NCBI GenBank assembly: GCA_002315815.1
Contig: DCIN01000014.1
Span: 14,292 to 42,482, forward strand
From: Bacteroidales bacterium UBA1725
Lineage (GTDB): Bacteria > Bacteroidota > Bacteroidia > Bacteroidales > UBA932
Direction of reading: 5' to 3'
DNA: 28,191 nucleotides
Made by a program: the position numbers and the translations under genes. Positions 1-9,167 of this stretch are shown one piece after another. Numbering within the stretch: the stretch's first letter is position 1; each line of letters opens with the position of its first letter. The notes under the pieces are model-generated. The model saw only the letters and a list, made by a program, of their open reading frames with translations. It had not been told where the DNA came from and did not search any database.

Positions 1-619
1 TCTTCATCTCACCGCCGTACCAGGTATTGAGGATAACCTGCTCGTTGCTGCTGACGTTGAATGCCACGCAGGTGTCGGAACGGAGTCCGAGTTCCTTGAA
101 ATTGGCCACCTTGGCCTTGGATGCACAGTAAACCACGAAGTCGGGATCCTGGTCAAATTCGGCCTGATTCTTCGGGCGGATGAACATATTGGTGACAAAA
201 TGAGCCTGCCAGGCAACCTCCATAATGAAGCGTACCTTCATACGGGTGTCCTCGTTGGTTCCGCAGAAACCGTCAACAACATAGAGCTTGTCCTTGTCTG
301 AAAGCTGAGTGAGGGCAAGATTCCTGACTTCTTTCCAAACCTTCTCGGACATAGGATGGTTATCGTTGTGGTAGTCCTCACTGTCCCACCATACGGTATC
401 CTTGGACTTCTTGTCCATCACAATGTACTTGTCTTTGGGAGAGCGTCCGGTGTATACGCCGGTCATTACATTGAGAGCACCGAGCTCAGTCTCCTGAGCT
501 TTCTCGTAACCGTCGAGTTCGGGACGGGTTTCCTCATTGAACAGCACCTCGTAGGTGGGATTGTAAACAACCTCCTTGACGTTCTTGATGCCGTACTTCT
601 TCAAACAGATCTGTGACAT
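1..619 (-). CDS. pckA: Phosphoenolpyruvate carboxykinase (ATP), 5' part
   Basis: This is the first 206 codons of ATP-dependent PEP carboxykinase, which interconverts oxaloacetate + ATP and PEP + CO2 + ADP in the cytoplasm. In anaerobic Bacteroidales it commonly works in the carboxylating direction toward succinate (family knowledge). The frame stays open from the ATG at 617-619 to the left edge of the window, so the gene is cut by the window and not broken. Visible family motifs are TGRSPKDK at residues 57-64, the FIRPKN segment, and NTWYGGEMK at the cut end; the family is about 530-540 residues long, so roughly 60% lies outside. It has its own promoter-like sequence just upstream and is separated by 112 bp from the preceding minus-strand GH106 gene, so it is probably an independent unit. 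The identification is very secure. Confidence 0.96.
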   Translation of the reverse strand, partial: MSQICLKKYGIKNVKEVVYNPTYEVLFNEETRPELDGYEKAQETELGALNVMTGVYTGRSPKDKYIVMDKKSKDTVWWDSEDYHNDNHPMSEKVWKEVRNLALTQLSDKDKLYVVDGFCGTNEDTRMKVRFIMEVAWQAHFVTNMFIRPKNQAEFDQDPDFVVYCASKAKVANFKELGLRSDTCVAFNVSSNEQVILNTWYGGEMK

Positions 620-665
620 TTCTTGTATTATTTTAGGATATAAACTTCGTGATGCAAAAATCGTG

Positions 666-697
666 TAAAGTTAATCATTCCTGAGGAGAAACGCAAG
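666..697 (-). promoter_or_regulatory. Predicted Bacteroidota-type promoter of pckA
   Basis: On the minus strand a CTTG (-33 element, 694-697) is followed after 20 bp by TAACTTTA (-7 element, 666-673). This fits the Bacteroidota consensus TTTG-N19-21-TAnnTTTG with one mismatch in each box. It would give a leader of roughly 40 nt before the pckA ATG. The rest of the 112-bp gap between pckA and the GH106 stop shows no clear hairpin terminator. Confidence 0.6.
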
Positions 698-731
698 TCT
701 CACGAAATAGTTTCAATGACAGGCAGCGAAA

Positions 732-3617
732 TCATTTCACCGGAGTGATGGTGACAGGACCAAGCAGGCCGGACGGTTGTACAGACCAGGACTCGGCACT
801 GAAATAGCCGTCGGATCCCCTGCTGAAGGATGTCCTTGCCGCGATATTGGCATTGTAGAAGATACGCCAGGGCATAGCGTTGCGGTCCATCCAAGCTATC
901 CTGTTCTCCATCGAATTGGATACCACTACCTTAAGTTTGGAACCGGGAACGAGTCTGTCGGCATCCACCACTACTGCATAAGGCTTCTTGAACACAGTTC
1001 CCACATAGACGTCATCCACATATACGGCTGCGCTGTTACGGACATCTCCGAGATCAATCCGGAAGGCAGAATCAACGTGAGAGGCATCTGCAGATACAAC
1101 TGCCGGGACACTGATGGAATCCAGCACTGTCACATACTCGGCAGAACCGGAGAATATCTCATACTTCTGGCCGTATTCGGTCCAGGATCCGGGGCCGGAT
1201 ATCACAAGGGACTCCGGAAGTTCCGGACCGCCCTTGGTGAATCTCACTTTCCAAGGTCCGGGAAGCGTCACCGCTTCGCCAGCAGGCTCATAAAAATGGT
1301 ATCCGATACCTTCATATATGCCGGAGAATGTCTCCAGAATCAGTGATTCGTCGGGAATCAGAGTCAGATATACCTCAGTCTTCCGCCCGTCTTCCGCGGC
1401 GCGTGTTCTGGCATATCCGCTCTTTCCTGTCATAGGATTGTAAATACCGACAGTACCGCTCACAACATCAAGAGGAATCCATCCCTCAACCGCACTTGCA
1501 AGAGGATTTTTGATGAAGTAGTACTTTCCTCCATCGGGCTTCACACGACTTATCGACTGAAGACCAAGATCATAGAGGGTTTCTCTGCTCACTCCGGCTT
1601 CGGAAATCATCGCATCAAGGTCAGAAGACACTATTATGCGTCCCTTTCCGCAGGCGGCAATTGACATCTTATCAGCCTGCTCAAACTTGAGCGAGGACTT
1701 GAGCGACTCGAATGATTTTCTTTCCTCCTCCAGATTTCCGAATCCGGGAATGTCCTCCGGGAGAGATCCGATGACGAGTACTGTGGCTCCCTTCTTTGCA
1801 AAGCCGACGATTCTGGAGAATGTTTCCGGAATCATCAGAGTGCATTCCGGAATTACCAGAGTCTTGTACTGACTTCCGGCCCGGGTGACAAACTTGCCGT
1901 TCTTCACGGCAATGTTCTCCGCAAGCATCTTGTCTGTGACGTAGTCCCAGGTATAGCCCCTATTGTAAAGTTCGCGTGCCGATTTTCCTATTGCGCTCTG
2001 TTCGGCCGTGGTCTGGCTCATATGATACAACAGCTGTTCGCGTCCCCTCTCTGAAAGCAGGTCGGTGGCGTCGAAGAAGAGCAGCATATCGTTGTCAGGC
2101 AATCCTGCTTGCAGGAAAGACTGACAGCGGGCCACATATTTGTTGAAGGCAGCGAAATCTGTCCAGAAACTGTTTGTCGGCTGGAAATGCACCGCTGCAT
2201 AGAAAAGCCAGCCTGGCCAGGGAGCATCGTCCGGAGAGAGACAGGTTCCGTGATAGAAGATATGGTTCACTCCGGCAAGCAGGTATGTATCGACGGATGT
2301 CTTCACGTCTCCGAGAGTGGACTTGAAATGGTCGTTCAGCCAGGTGCAGGACTCCGATGACGTGAGAGTCTTGTCTGTCACGTGTGCAGCAGAGGAGGCT
2401 GTCTTCATACCGATAATGCTGCGGCCTTCGGTCTCCGGTACATCGCTGACGGCGTAGAGATCGAGAATATTGGCGGGAGAACCGTGAGCCTGGTTACGTA
2501 TTCCCTTGCCCTGACGGGCCGCCCAAACCTGCCAGAGAGTGGAGTATTTTTCCAGCAGCAGTTCTCCAATGGTGGTACGGTAGTCGAACACTATGCGGTT
2601 CTCGCTGTCCTTGTCGTCCGTGAAGCCGAGGAGCTGGGGTATATGCTCCTTGAGATCGTAGCCTCTGCGGGCCTTGAATTCATCGAAGAAATCCTCCGTC
2701 CAGTCGGAATTTCCCATAGCGTCATCCACCTCGTAGGAATCGTTGAAGTAATAGCGCAGATAACTGATATCATACCCTTTGAATGCCTCGTCGAACTTTG
2801 CCAGGTACCGTCTGATTGCCTTGCCGCTGAAGTGATCAATCACATCTCCTTCTCCGCCCGGGCCGGCCCTCTCAACCTGCTTTCCGTGCCACCCGAGGAA
2901 CAGGGCGCAGACAGTCCAGTCCCCTTCCGGAGCCGTCCAGAACAGTTTTCCATCCTTGTCCACTTTGTCGGTAAGATCGATGAAACGACCGTCATTACTG
3001 TTGGCCGTGACCGCAATCAGAGGTAGAGACAGAGGATAGCGCACCTGTTCGAAAGCATATTGCTGAAGGCTATCGTTGGCTGCCACCGGATAATCCATCT
3101 TGTCGACGGTGGTTTTGAGTCCCAGACTGCGGACCATCGCCTTCTCGATATATTCAATCTTTTCGTCAAGTATCTCTCCACCCTTGACTCTGAATACTTT
3201 GGGAGCGAGATAACGGCAAGAGTAATCGGGTGTGACCCAGGGACCGCCGAAAGGCCATCCGGAAGCATTGGCGAGGTCAATGCCTATATCACGTTTGCGT
3301 GCTTCATCCAGAGTGTAGGAGAAAAGATCCATCCATTCGGGAGTGAGATACTCACGGTACTTGTCCTCCCACCCTCTGGCTCCGTAAATCGTAGTGATTT
3401 CGAGACCGCCCAGGCCGGCATCCTGATAATCGTCAAGACGGGCCGAAATATCGGACTCCTGAACTGCGCTGGCGGGCCACCACCATCTGGACCAGGGCTT
3501 GGTCTGTTGTGTAATTTCGGGCCACACGAGTTCTCCGCTCTCCTTCACGGAAGAGTCTGTGCAGGCTGCCACAAATAATGTTGCGACAAACAGAACTGTA
3601 ATTGCAAATGGTTTCAT
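732..3617 (-). CDS. GH106 alpha-L-rhamnosidase, lipoprotein
   Basis: This 961-residue protein belongs to glycoside hydrolase family 106, whose members remove terminal alpha-L-rhamnose, typically from pectic rhamnogalacturonans (family knowledge). Residues 1-19 are a lipoprotein signal ending in VAAC, so the enzyme is probably anchored in the outer membrane or faces the periplasm. Family blocks visible in order are SRWWWPAS near residue 45, GWPFGGP, PGGEGDVIDHF, FNDSYEV, NQAHGSPANILDLY, DVPETEG (first Glu about residue 395), SSESCTW (Glu about 422), HIFYHG, and a C-terminal beta-sandwich-like part with DLGDVRNSA. The glutamates in the DVPETEG and SSESCTW blocks are conserved in the second GH106 of this window and are candidate active-site acids. 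It follows recG by 24 bp and is the last gene of the minus-strand group; a 23-bp duplication spans the junction. The exact linkage cleaved cannot be read from sequence. Confidence 0.93.
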   Translation of the reverse strand: MKPFAITVLFVATLFVAACTDSSVKESGELVWPEITQQTKPWSRWWWPASAVQESDISARLDDYQDAGLGGLEITTIYGARGWEDKYREYLTPEWMDLFSYTLDEARKRDIGIDLANASGWPFGGPWVTPDYSCRYLAPKVFRVKGGEILDEKIEYIEKAMVRSLGLKTTVDKMDYPVAANDSLQQYAFEQVRYPLSLPLIAVTANSNDGRFIDLTDKVDKDGKLFWTAPEGDWTVCALFLGWHGKQVERAGPGGEGDVIDHFSGKAIRRYLAKFDEAFKGYDISYLRYYFNDSYEVDDAMGNSDWTEDFFDEFKARRGYDLKEHIPQLLGFTDDKDSENRIVFDYRTTIGELLLEKYSTLWQVWAARQGKGIRNQAHGSPANILDLYAVSDVPETEGRSIIGMKTASSAAHVTDKTLTSSESCTWLNDHFKSTLGDVKTSVDTYLLAGVNHIFYHGTCLSPDDAPWPGWLFYAAVHFQPTNSFWTDFAAFNKYVARCQSFLQAGLPDNDMLLFFDATDLLSERGREQLLYHMSQTTAEQSAIGKSARELYNRGYTWDYVTDKMLAENIAVKNGKFVTRAGSQYKTLVIPECTLMIPETFSRIVGFAKKGATVLVIGSLPEDIPGFGNLEEERKSFESLKSSLKFEQADKMSIAACGKGRIIVSSDLDAMISEAGVSRETLYDLGLQSISRVKPDGGKYYFIKNPLASAVEGWIPLDVVSGTVGIYNPMTGKSGYARTRAAEDGRKTEVYLTLIPDESLILETFSGIYEGIGYHFYEPAGEAVTLPGPWKVRFTKGGPELPESLVISGPGSWTEYGQKYEIFSGSAEYVTVLDSISVPAVVSADASHVDSAFRIDLGDVRNSAAVYVDDVYVGTVFKKPYAVVVDADRLVPGSKLKVVVSNSMENRIAWMDRNAMPWRIFYNANIAARTSFSRGSDGYFSAESWSVQPSGLLGPVTITPVK

Positions 3618-3656
3618 ATCAAATGATTTTACTGTTTCATATCAACTGATTTTACT
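3611..3656. repeat. 23-bp tandem duplication at the recG/GH106 junction
   Basis: Two adjacent 23-bp copies (3611-3633 and 3634-3656) differ at one base. The left copy carries the GH106 start codon. The right copy carries the recG stop codon and a second ATG that opens only a three-codon frame. Without the extra copy, the recG TGA would stand directly next to the GH106 start. Confidence 0.95.
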
Positions 3657-5738
3657 GTAGTCTTTGATGTCATATCCTTCTTTTCGGAGTTCTCTCGCCA
3701 GTCTTTCGTTCTGCGGAGTCTCGAGCCCGGGATCTGCTTCCAGAATCTTCCGGGCATATTCTCTGGCCTCGTTCAAGAGGCGGCCGTCAGTGGCCAGGGA
3801 TGCAATATTGAGTTCCACCGGAAGACCGCTCTGCTGCGTACCCTCAAGATTCCCGGGACCTCTCATCCTCATATCCTCCTCGGCTATCTCGAAGCCGTTC
3901 TGAGTGCGGCACAGGAGTTCCAACCTCTCCCTCGCATCTTTTCCTGTCTTGAAATCGGCCACCAGTATGCACCAGGATTTCTCGGATCCACGTCCAACCC
4001 TTCCTCTGAGCTGATGAAGCTGGCTCAGCCCGAAACGCTGCGCCGACTCTATCACCATTACGGATGCGTTCGGTACGTCCACCCCAACCTCTATCACCGT
4101 AGTGGATACAAGAATATGGGCACGTCCCTCGACGAAAGCCTTCATATTGAAGTTCTTGACTTCATTGGTCTGCTGCCCGTGCACTATGGCCACCTTATAT
4201 CCCTCGTTCAGGGGGAAAGCCTTCATAATGTCCTCATAGCCCTGTTCCACATTGCTGATGTCCAACTTGTCGTTGACGAATATCATAGGATACACCACAA
4301 AGACCTGACGCCCGCGTGCGATTTCCGCTTTCAGGAACTTATACATTGAATTCCGCCTGTTCTGGCCTGTCAGCAGGGTTTGTACAGGTTTGCGGCCTGG
4401 TGGCATCTCGTCTATCACCGACACGTCCAAATCGCCGTACAATGTCATCGCCAGAGTACGCGGAATAGGTGTGGCTGTCATCACAAGTACGTGCGGTGGA
4501 CGGCCGGAAGAACCTTTCTGCCAGAGTTTTGATCTCTGATCCACGCCGAAGCGGTGCTGTTCGTCTATCACAGCGAGTCCAAGCGAATGGAACTTCACCT
4601 TTTCCTCCAGAAGGGCGTGAGTGCCGACAATGATACCTATGGAACCGTCTTCGAGTCCGGACGCGATTTCTCTCCTCTCCCGGGCACCGCTGCTTCCGGT
4701 CAGTACAGCACAGCGCAGACCGACAGGCTCCAGATACTTGCAGATATTCTGATAATGCTGGCGTGCAAGAACTTCGGTAGGAGCCATAATGCAGCTCTGG
4801 TAACCGTTACCCGCAGCGATAAGGCAACTGAGAACTGCCACCATCGTCTTGCCGGACCCGACGTCACCCTGAAGCAGACGGTTCATCTGTTTACCGCTCA
4901 TCATATCCGAGCGTATCTCTCTTATCACCCTCTGCTGGGCTCCGGTCAGAGAATATGGCAATGCCTTGTAACAGTTATGGAAAGCCTGTCCCACCTTGGG
5001 CATAACAATGCCGGACTCTTCCCTGCTCCTTATGTATTTCTGTTTGAGGAGGCTGAGCTGAAGGAACAGAAGTTCTTCAAACTTCAGTCTGCGGGAAGCT
5101 TTCTGCAACGCATACGAGTCCTTGGGGAAATGAATGTTTTTCAGCGCATACTGCAGGCTGACAAGACCCATCTCCCCTATCACATAGTCGGGCAGGGTCT
5201 CTTCGATTTCAGGAAGACATAGGCTCAGTGCCGCAGACTGCATCCTGCACATCACCTTGCCGGTGATGCCGGAATTCCTGATCTTCTCCGTACTGGGATA
5301 AACGCCCGTCAGAACCTGCTGGGCCATAGACCCGTCCTGTGGCACATCTATTTCGGGATGAACCATATTCATCTTTCCGTTGTAGTCGGTCAGTTTGCCG
5401 AAGATGATGTATTCCCGTCCCGGTTCCAGTCTGTCGTAGTTCCATTTGACTCCTTTGAAGAACACCAGTTCCAAACGCCCGCTCTCATCTTCGACCACGA
5501 CGCTCAGATGCTTCACGCTAACCAATGTACGGGACACCACCCGAGCCCGTATCTGCACCGTAGCCGAATCCGCGCTGAGTTCCGCAATCCTGCGGATACC
5601 GCTCCTGTCAACATAGCGGAATGGATAGAACCTGATCAACTGCCCCAAAGTCTCCAGACCAAGTTCCTTCTGAAGAAGCGCAGCCCTCTTGGGACCCACT
5701 CCGGAAAGGAACTGAATGCCTGTTGACAACTCCCCCAT
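3642..5738 (-). CDS. recG: ATP-dependent DNA helicase RecG
   Basis: RecG is a cytoplasmic superfamily 2 helicase that remodels stalled replication forks and Holliday junctions. The 698-residue protein has the usual length. The N-terminal wedge/OB region (roughly residues 1-240) begins with the helix-hairpin-like GVGPKRAALL. The helicase part shows Walker A GDVGSGKT at 291-298, the motif II variant DEQH at 392-395, TATPIPRTLAMTLYGDLD after it, and LRGRVGRG as motif VI. The start ATG lies 12 bp after the stop of the GH88 gene, and the stop lies 24 bp before the GH106 start, so it sits inside a run of glycan-degradation genes. Its last four codons are repeated by the 23-bp duplication. Identification is secure; its placement between two lipoprotein glycosidases is the odd part. 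Confidence 0.97.
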   Translation of the reverse strand: MGELSTGIQFLSGVGPKRAALLQKELGLETLGQLIRFYPFRYVDRSGIRRIAELSADSATVQIRARVVSRTLVSVKHLSVVVEDESGRLELVFFKGVKWNYDRLEPGREYIIFGKLTDYNGKMNMVHPEIDVPQDGSMAQQVLTGVYPSTEKIRNSGITGKVMCRMQSAALSLCLPEIEETLPDYVIGEMGLVSLQYALKNIHFPKDSYALQKASRRLKFEELLFLQLSLLKQKYIRSREESGIVMPKVGQAFHNCYKALPYSLTGAQQRVIREIRSDMMSGKQMNRLLQGDVGSGKTMVAVLSCLIAAGNGYQSCIMAPTEVLARQHYQNICKYLEPVGLRCAVLTGSSGARERREIASGLEDGSIGIIVGTHALLEEKVKFHSLGLAVIDEQHRFGVDQRSKLWQKGSSGRPPHVLVMTATPIPRTLAMTLYGDLDVSVIDEMPPGRKPVQTLLTGQNRRNSMYKFLKAEIARGRQVFVVYPMIFVNDKLDISNVEQGYEDIMKAFPLNEGYKVAIVHGQQTNEVKNFNMKAFVEGRAHILVSTTVIEVGVDVPNASVMVIESAQRFGLSQLHQLRGRVGRGSEKSWCILVADFKTGKDARERLELLCRTQNGFEIAEEDMRMRGPGNLEGTQQSGLPVELNIASLATDGRLLNEAREYARKILEADPGLETPQNERLARELRKEGYDIKDYSKIS

Positions 5739-5750
5739 AAGGGTTTCTGC

Positions 5751-6902
5751 TTATTTCGAGTACAATCTCAAAGCCTCAAGGAAATAATAGTCGGCGTATG
5801 TGAGGGGGACGTCAACTTCGGAGTTCCCGGGCAGATTCCCGACGCAATGCTTGAGGAGGAAGCCGTGGTTCTCTCCCGGAGCGCTGAGATACTCGTCCGA
5901 AGCGAGAGTACGAATCTGTCTGTCCGCAGTACGGTAATAGGACCTGTTTCCGGTGAGCATATACAACTGTATGAAGGCCGATGACATTATCGCGGCAGCA
6001 GAGGCATCCCTGTATGTGTCAGGAACAGACTGGTCGTCGAAATCCCAATATGGTATTCCATCATCGGGAAGGCGATTCATAACCAGACGCGCTATGTTTT
6101 CCGCCTGGGTGAGGAAGCGCGAATCCAGAGTCTTACGGTACATCATAGTATAGCCATAGAGAGCCCAGGCCTCTCCTCTGGCCCACATCGACTCATCGGA
6201 ATAACCCTGTACCGTACGCTTGCGAATGACATTTCCGGTTTGGGTGTCATACTCCACAAGATGGTAGGAGGAATAGTCCGGACGAAAATGATTCTTCATC
6301 GTGGTGAGGGCGTGAGTCTGAGCTATCTCCATCATCATCGGAGATGAATCCAGCTCCGACACGGACAGAAGCAGTTCCAGATTCATCATATTGTCTACAA
6401 TCACCCTGAAAGTGGAATCGCTGTCATCTCCCCAACTGCGTATGGCTCCCACTTTCGGATTGAAACGGTCAGAAAGCCTGCGGGCACCCAGCTCCGGCAT
6501 AGTCATATACTTGTTCTCTCCCGTGATGCGCAAAGCGTTGAGATAGCTGCAGTTGATCTGGAAACCTATGTCGTGGTCAGTCTTACGGAATGCCAGTCCC
6601 TCGAGTCTGGCGGTATGATTGTCGGCAAGTGTCCTGTACTTTTCGTCACCAGAATGTTCATATACCAGCCAGAGTGATCCGGGGAAAAAACCGCTGCACC
6701 ACCAGCCGATATCAGTTTTCACAAGGCTGCCGTCCTGCGCGAGAGTACGTGGACATTCCTCCGGTCCGAGTTCGCTGTCCAGCATCACGAACTGGGTGGA
6801 CGCCAAATCAAACACCCTGTCCGCAATCTTTTCCGGAGTTTCGGTGCAGGATACGAGCAAAGCTGCAAGAACTGTCAGACAGGCGAATCTCTTTATCATC
6901 AT
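5751..6902 (-). CDS. GH88-type unsaturated glycuronyl hydrolase, lipoprotein
   Basis: This 383-residue protein matches family GH88 (unsaturated glucuronyl/galacturonyl hydrolases), which hydrate the 4,5-double bond of uronic acids left at oligosaccharide ends by lyases. Residues 1-19 form a lipoprotein signal (LLVSC). The two aspartates expected in the family are visible: D111 in KTDHDIGF and D170 in RVIVDNMMNLELL. Their spacing of 59 residues is close to that of the Bacillus enzyme. Aromatic (alpha/alpha)6-barrel segments such as GWWCSGFFPGSLW and RGEAWALYGY are also present. The start ATGATG overlaps the S9 peptidase stop by four bases, which indicates translational coupling. The substrate could be a pectic or a glycosaminoglycan-type fragment; the pectin-related neighbours favour the former, but this is inference. 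Confidence 0.9.
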   Translation of the reverse strand: MMIKRFACLTVLAALLVSCTETPEKIADRVFDLASTQFVMLDSELGPEECPRTLAQDGSLVKTDIGWWCSGFFPGSLWLVYEHSGDEKYRTLADNHTARLEGLAFRKTDHDIGFQINCSYLNALRITGENKYMTMPELGARRLSDRFNPKVGAIRSWGDDSDSTFRVIVDNMMNLELLLSVSELDSSPMMMEIAQTHALTTMKNHFRPDYSSYHLVEYDTQTGNVIRKRTVQGYSDESMWARGEAWALYGYTMMYRKTLDSRFLTQAENIARLVMNRLPDDGIPYWDFDDQSVPDTYRDASAAAIMSSAFIQLYMLTGNRSYYRTADRQIRTLASDEYLSAPGENHGFLLKHCVGNLPGNSEVDVPLTYADYYFLEALRLYSK

Positions 6903-9142
6903 TTTGCTGTATTATTTGTCCATCTGCCCACCCAGTCGAAGAATTCACGTTGCCAGAAAATGCAGTCCTGAGGCTTCGTGACCCAATGGGTCTCCTGAGG
7001 GAAGATAATGAGTTTGGAAGGTACACCCATCATCTGGGCGGCATTGAATGCGGCCATTCCCTGCTCATAGGGAATACGGAAATCCAGCATCCCGTGTATG
7101 CAGAGAATAGGGGTATGCCAGTTAAGAATCTTAGCCTCGGGATCATTGGAATAGTGTTCCCTGGCTTTGGTGGAAGAAGAATACGGGGCGCCCGCCTGCT
7201 GCATTCCTCCGAAGGTGATACCGTCACCTTTGGGTCCGATTTGGCCGGGTTCGTATGCGTATTCGGTAAGACCGCCGTTGTCCCAGTTGCCGAACCAGGC
7301 CTCCTCGGTGGTGTACCATAGCATCTTCTCGCTGAATATCCCGGCGTGGGAGACAAAGCAGTCGAACAGGTCACCGTGCATACCCATAAGATTGTATGCT
7401 GAGAATCCCCCGTATGATGCGCCCACTCCGGCAAGCTTGCCGCACCAGGGCTGACTCTTGATCCATCTGCCCGCAGTGAGGTAATCCTGCATATTGAGTC
7501 CCTGATAGTCTCCGCTGATCTGCTCCTTCCAGGCCTGTCCCAGACCGGTGCATCCGTGTCTGTTGGGAAGAATGACCACATACCCCTGACGGGCCATCAG
7601 ACCGAAGTTCCAGCGTCTGCTCCAACCCTGATCGAGCGTGCTCTGGGGGCCACCGTTGAACATCTCGATTGCCGGCCAGATCTTGTCGGAATCAAACTGA
7701 GGGGGGTACAGTACCCAGCACAACATTTCACTGCCGTCGGCGCACTTGAGCATAACCTTCTCCTGACGCACTTCGCCGACAGAGGCAAAATAGGCATCAT
7801 TCTCGTGGCTCAACTGAGTATAAGTCGCAGCCCCTTGTGCAGATACTTCCACCTTCACGAGTTCGGAGGGGAAGAGATTGCTCTGATATGCGGTGAGCAG
7901 TGAAAGACCACCGTCTCCGTTCTTGTTCACAGAGAACGGTGCATCAAAACCGAACCACCAGTCGTCGGGAGTCAGGCGGGTCACAACAGGTGTGTCCGCG
8001 CCCATATCAACAAGGAACAGGGCCTGAAGGGAACCCGTCACAGCCGGCACGACAACTGCGGATGCGTCGTCAGTCCAGCTGATTCCGATCACATCTGCAT
8101 CAAGAGAGGATGCAAGTTCCCTCATATTGCAGAACTCCATACCGAAATTCTGCCCGTCCTGTTCTTCGGGAAGCATCCTGACGTCAACTGCAAAAAGACG
8201 CTGTTTGTCGGCTTCGTAACCATCCCTTTCCATAGATATCCAGAGCAGACGGCTGCCATCGGGACTCCAGGAAGGATCGGTGTCATAGCCGCCGCTTGTG
8301 GTAACGGCCACGGTCTCTCCTGTGACCACATCATACACGTAAATGCAGCTGTTGGTACTGAACGCATATTCCTTTCCTGTCTTCTTGCGGCAACTGTATG
8401 CTATGTGTCTGGAATCGGGAGCCCAGTCAAGTTGCTCTGCCCCGCCGAAAGGTTCGGTTGGAAGTTCGAATCCATCCTCTCCGGCAAGAATATCCACGGA
8501 ATTGTCCTTGGTGACGATACCGTTGGCGAGGGTGGCGAAGTAGCTGCGTGGAGTCTCGGTCACCCAATGGTCCCAGTGCCTGTACATCAACTGGTCGGTG
8601 ACATAGGCCTCGGCCTTGTCGAGGTCGGCGTATCTGTCGGCCGGAGAACTGACCGGACCTGGGACGCTGCTCACATAGAGCAACATACTCTCATCGGGGC
8701 TGAGCTTGTAATCGCTCACACCTTCAGCCACATCGGTGATCTGCACTTTTCTGCCGAGCTTGTGCCCGTCGAACGGAGCCTTCCAGAGTTGTCCGCCCAG
8801 AAGGAAGAATACCGACGAACCGTCACGGCTCCAGCGGGCGGCGCTCACACTTTCAGCGAAGCGGGTCAGCTGCCGCTTCCCGCCGCCATCGGCACTGCTT
8901 ATCCACAGATTGCGGCAGGAAATGTTTTTCTCAATCGAGGTATATGTGACACCATAGAGAATCCACTTTCCATCAGGAGAGAGCTGAGGATCGGAGATAT
9001 ATCCCAGCTGATGCATATCTTCGGGAGTCATAATCCCGTCTTCGGGTACAGAGGCGGATGGACCGACATAACCGTTCCCGTCCTTTTCGGAACAACTCAT
9101 AATCATCAGAGTGCAGATTGCTGCAAATAGTATTTTTTTCAT
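6899..9142 (-). CDS. S9 family (prolyl oligopeptidase/DPP-type) peptidase, lipoprotein
   Basis: This is a serine peptidase of family S9, with an N-terminal beta-propeller and a C-terminal alpha/beta-hydrolase domain. I chose the ATG at 9142 (747 residues) because it begins a good lipoprotein signal, MKKILFAAICTLMIMSC. An in-frame ATG 17 codons further upstream lies inside uvrD and would bury that signal. Propeller blades show repeated patterns such as PQLSPDGKW, PSWSPDGSRL and DWAPDSRH. The catalytic triad is visible: Ser576 in GASYGG, Asp687 in GMLDFRIP and His719 in QETHWV. It follows uvrD by 25 bp and overlaps the GH88 start by four bases. The closest functional guess is a periplasmic dipeptidyl or acylaminoacyl peptidase; the substrate is unknown. 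Its role next to glycosidases is unclear, perhaps trimming peptide from glycoconjugates or simply co-transcription. Confidence 0.92.
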   Translation of the reverse strand: MKKILFAAICTLMIMSCSEKDGNGYVGPSASVPEDGIMTPEDMHQLGYISDPQLSPDGKWILYGVTYTSIEKNISCRNLWISSADGGGKRQLTRFAESVSAARWSRDGSSVFFLLGGQLWKAPFDGHKLGRKVQITDVAEGVSDYKLSPDESMLLYVSSVPGPVSSPADRYADLDKAEAYVTDQLMYRHWDHWVTETPRSYFATLANGIVTKDNSVDILAGEDGFELPTEPFGGAEQLDWAPDSRHIAYSCRKKTGKEYAFSTNSCIYVYDVVTGETVAVTTSGGYDTDPSWSPDGSRLLWISMERDGYEADKQRLFAVDVRMLPEEQDGQNFGMEFCNMRELASSLDADVIGISWTDDASAVVVPAVTGSLQALFLVDMGADTPVVTRLTPDDWWFGFDAPFSVNKNGDGGLSLLTAYQSNLFPSELVKVEVSAQGAATYTQLSHENDAYFASVGEVRQEKVMLKCADGSEMLCWVLYPPQFDSDKIWPAIEMFNGGPQSTLDQGWSRRWNFGLMARQGYVVILPNRHGCTGLGQAWKEQISGDYQGLNMQDYLTAGRWIKSQPWCGKLAGVGASYGGFSAYNLMGMHGDLFDCFVSHAGIFSEKMLWYTTEEAWFGNWDNGGLTEYAYEPGQIGPKGDGITFGGMQQAGAPYSSSTKAREHYSNDPEAKILNWHTPILCIHGMLDFRIPYEQGMAAFNAAQMMGVPSKLIIFPQETHWVTKPQDCIFWQREFFDWVGRWTNNTAK

Positions 9143-9167
9143 ACAGTCGGTAAATATAGCAAGAAAA

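Noticed and set aside
777..1346. Long plus-strand frames opposite the GH106, recG and uvrD genes
   Set aside because: They are antisense shadows of well-supported minus-strand genes and show no family motifs.
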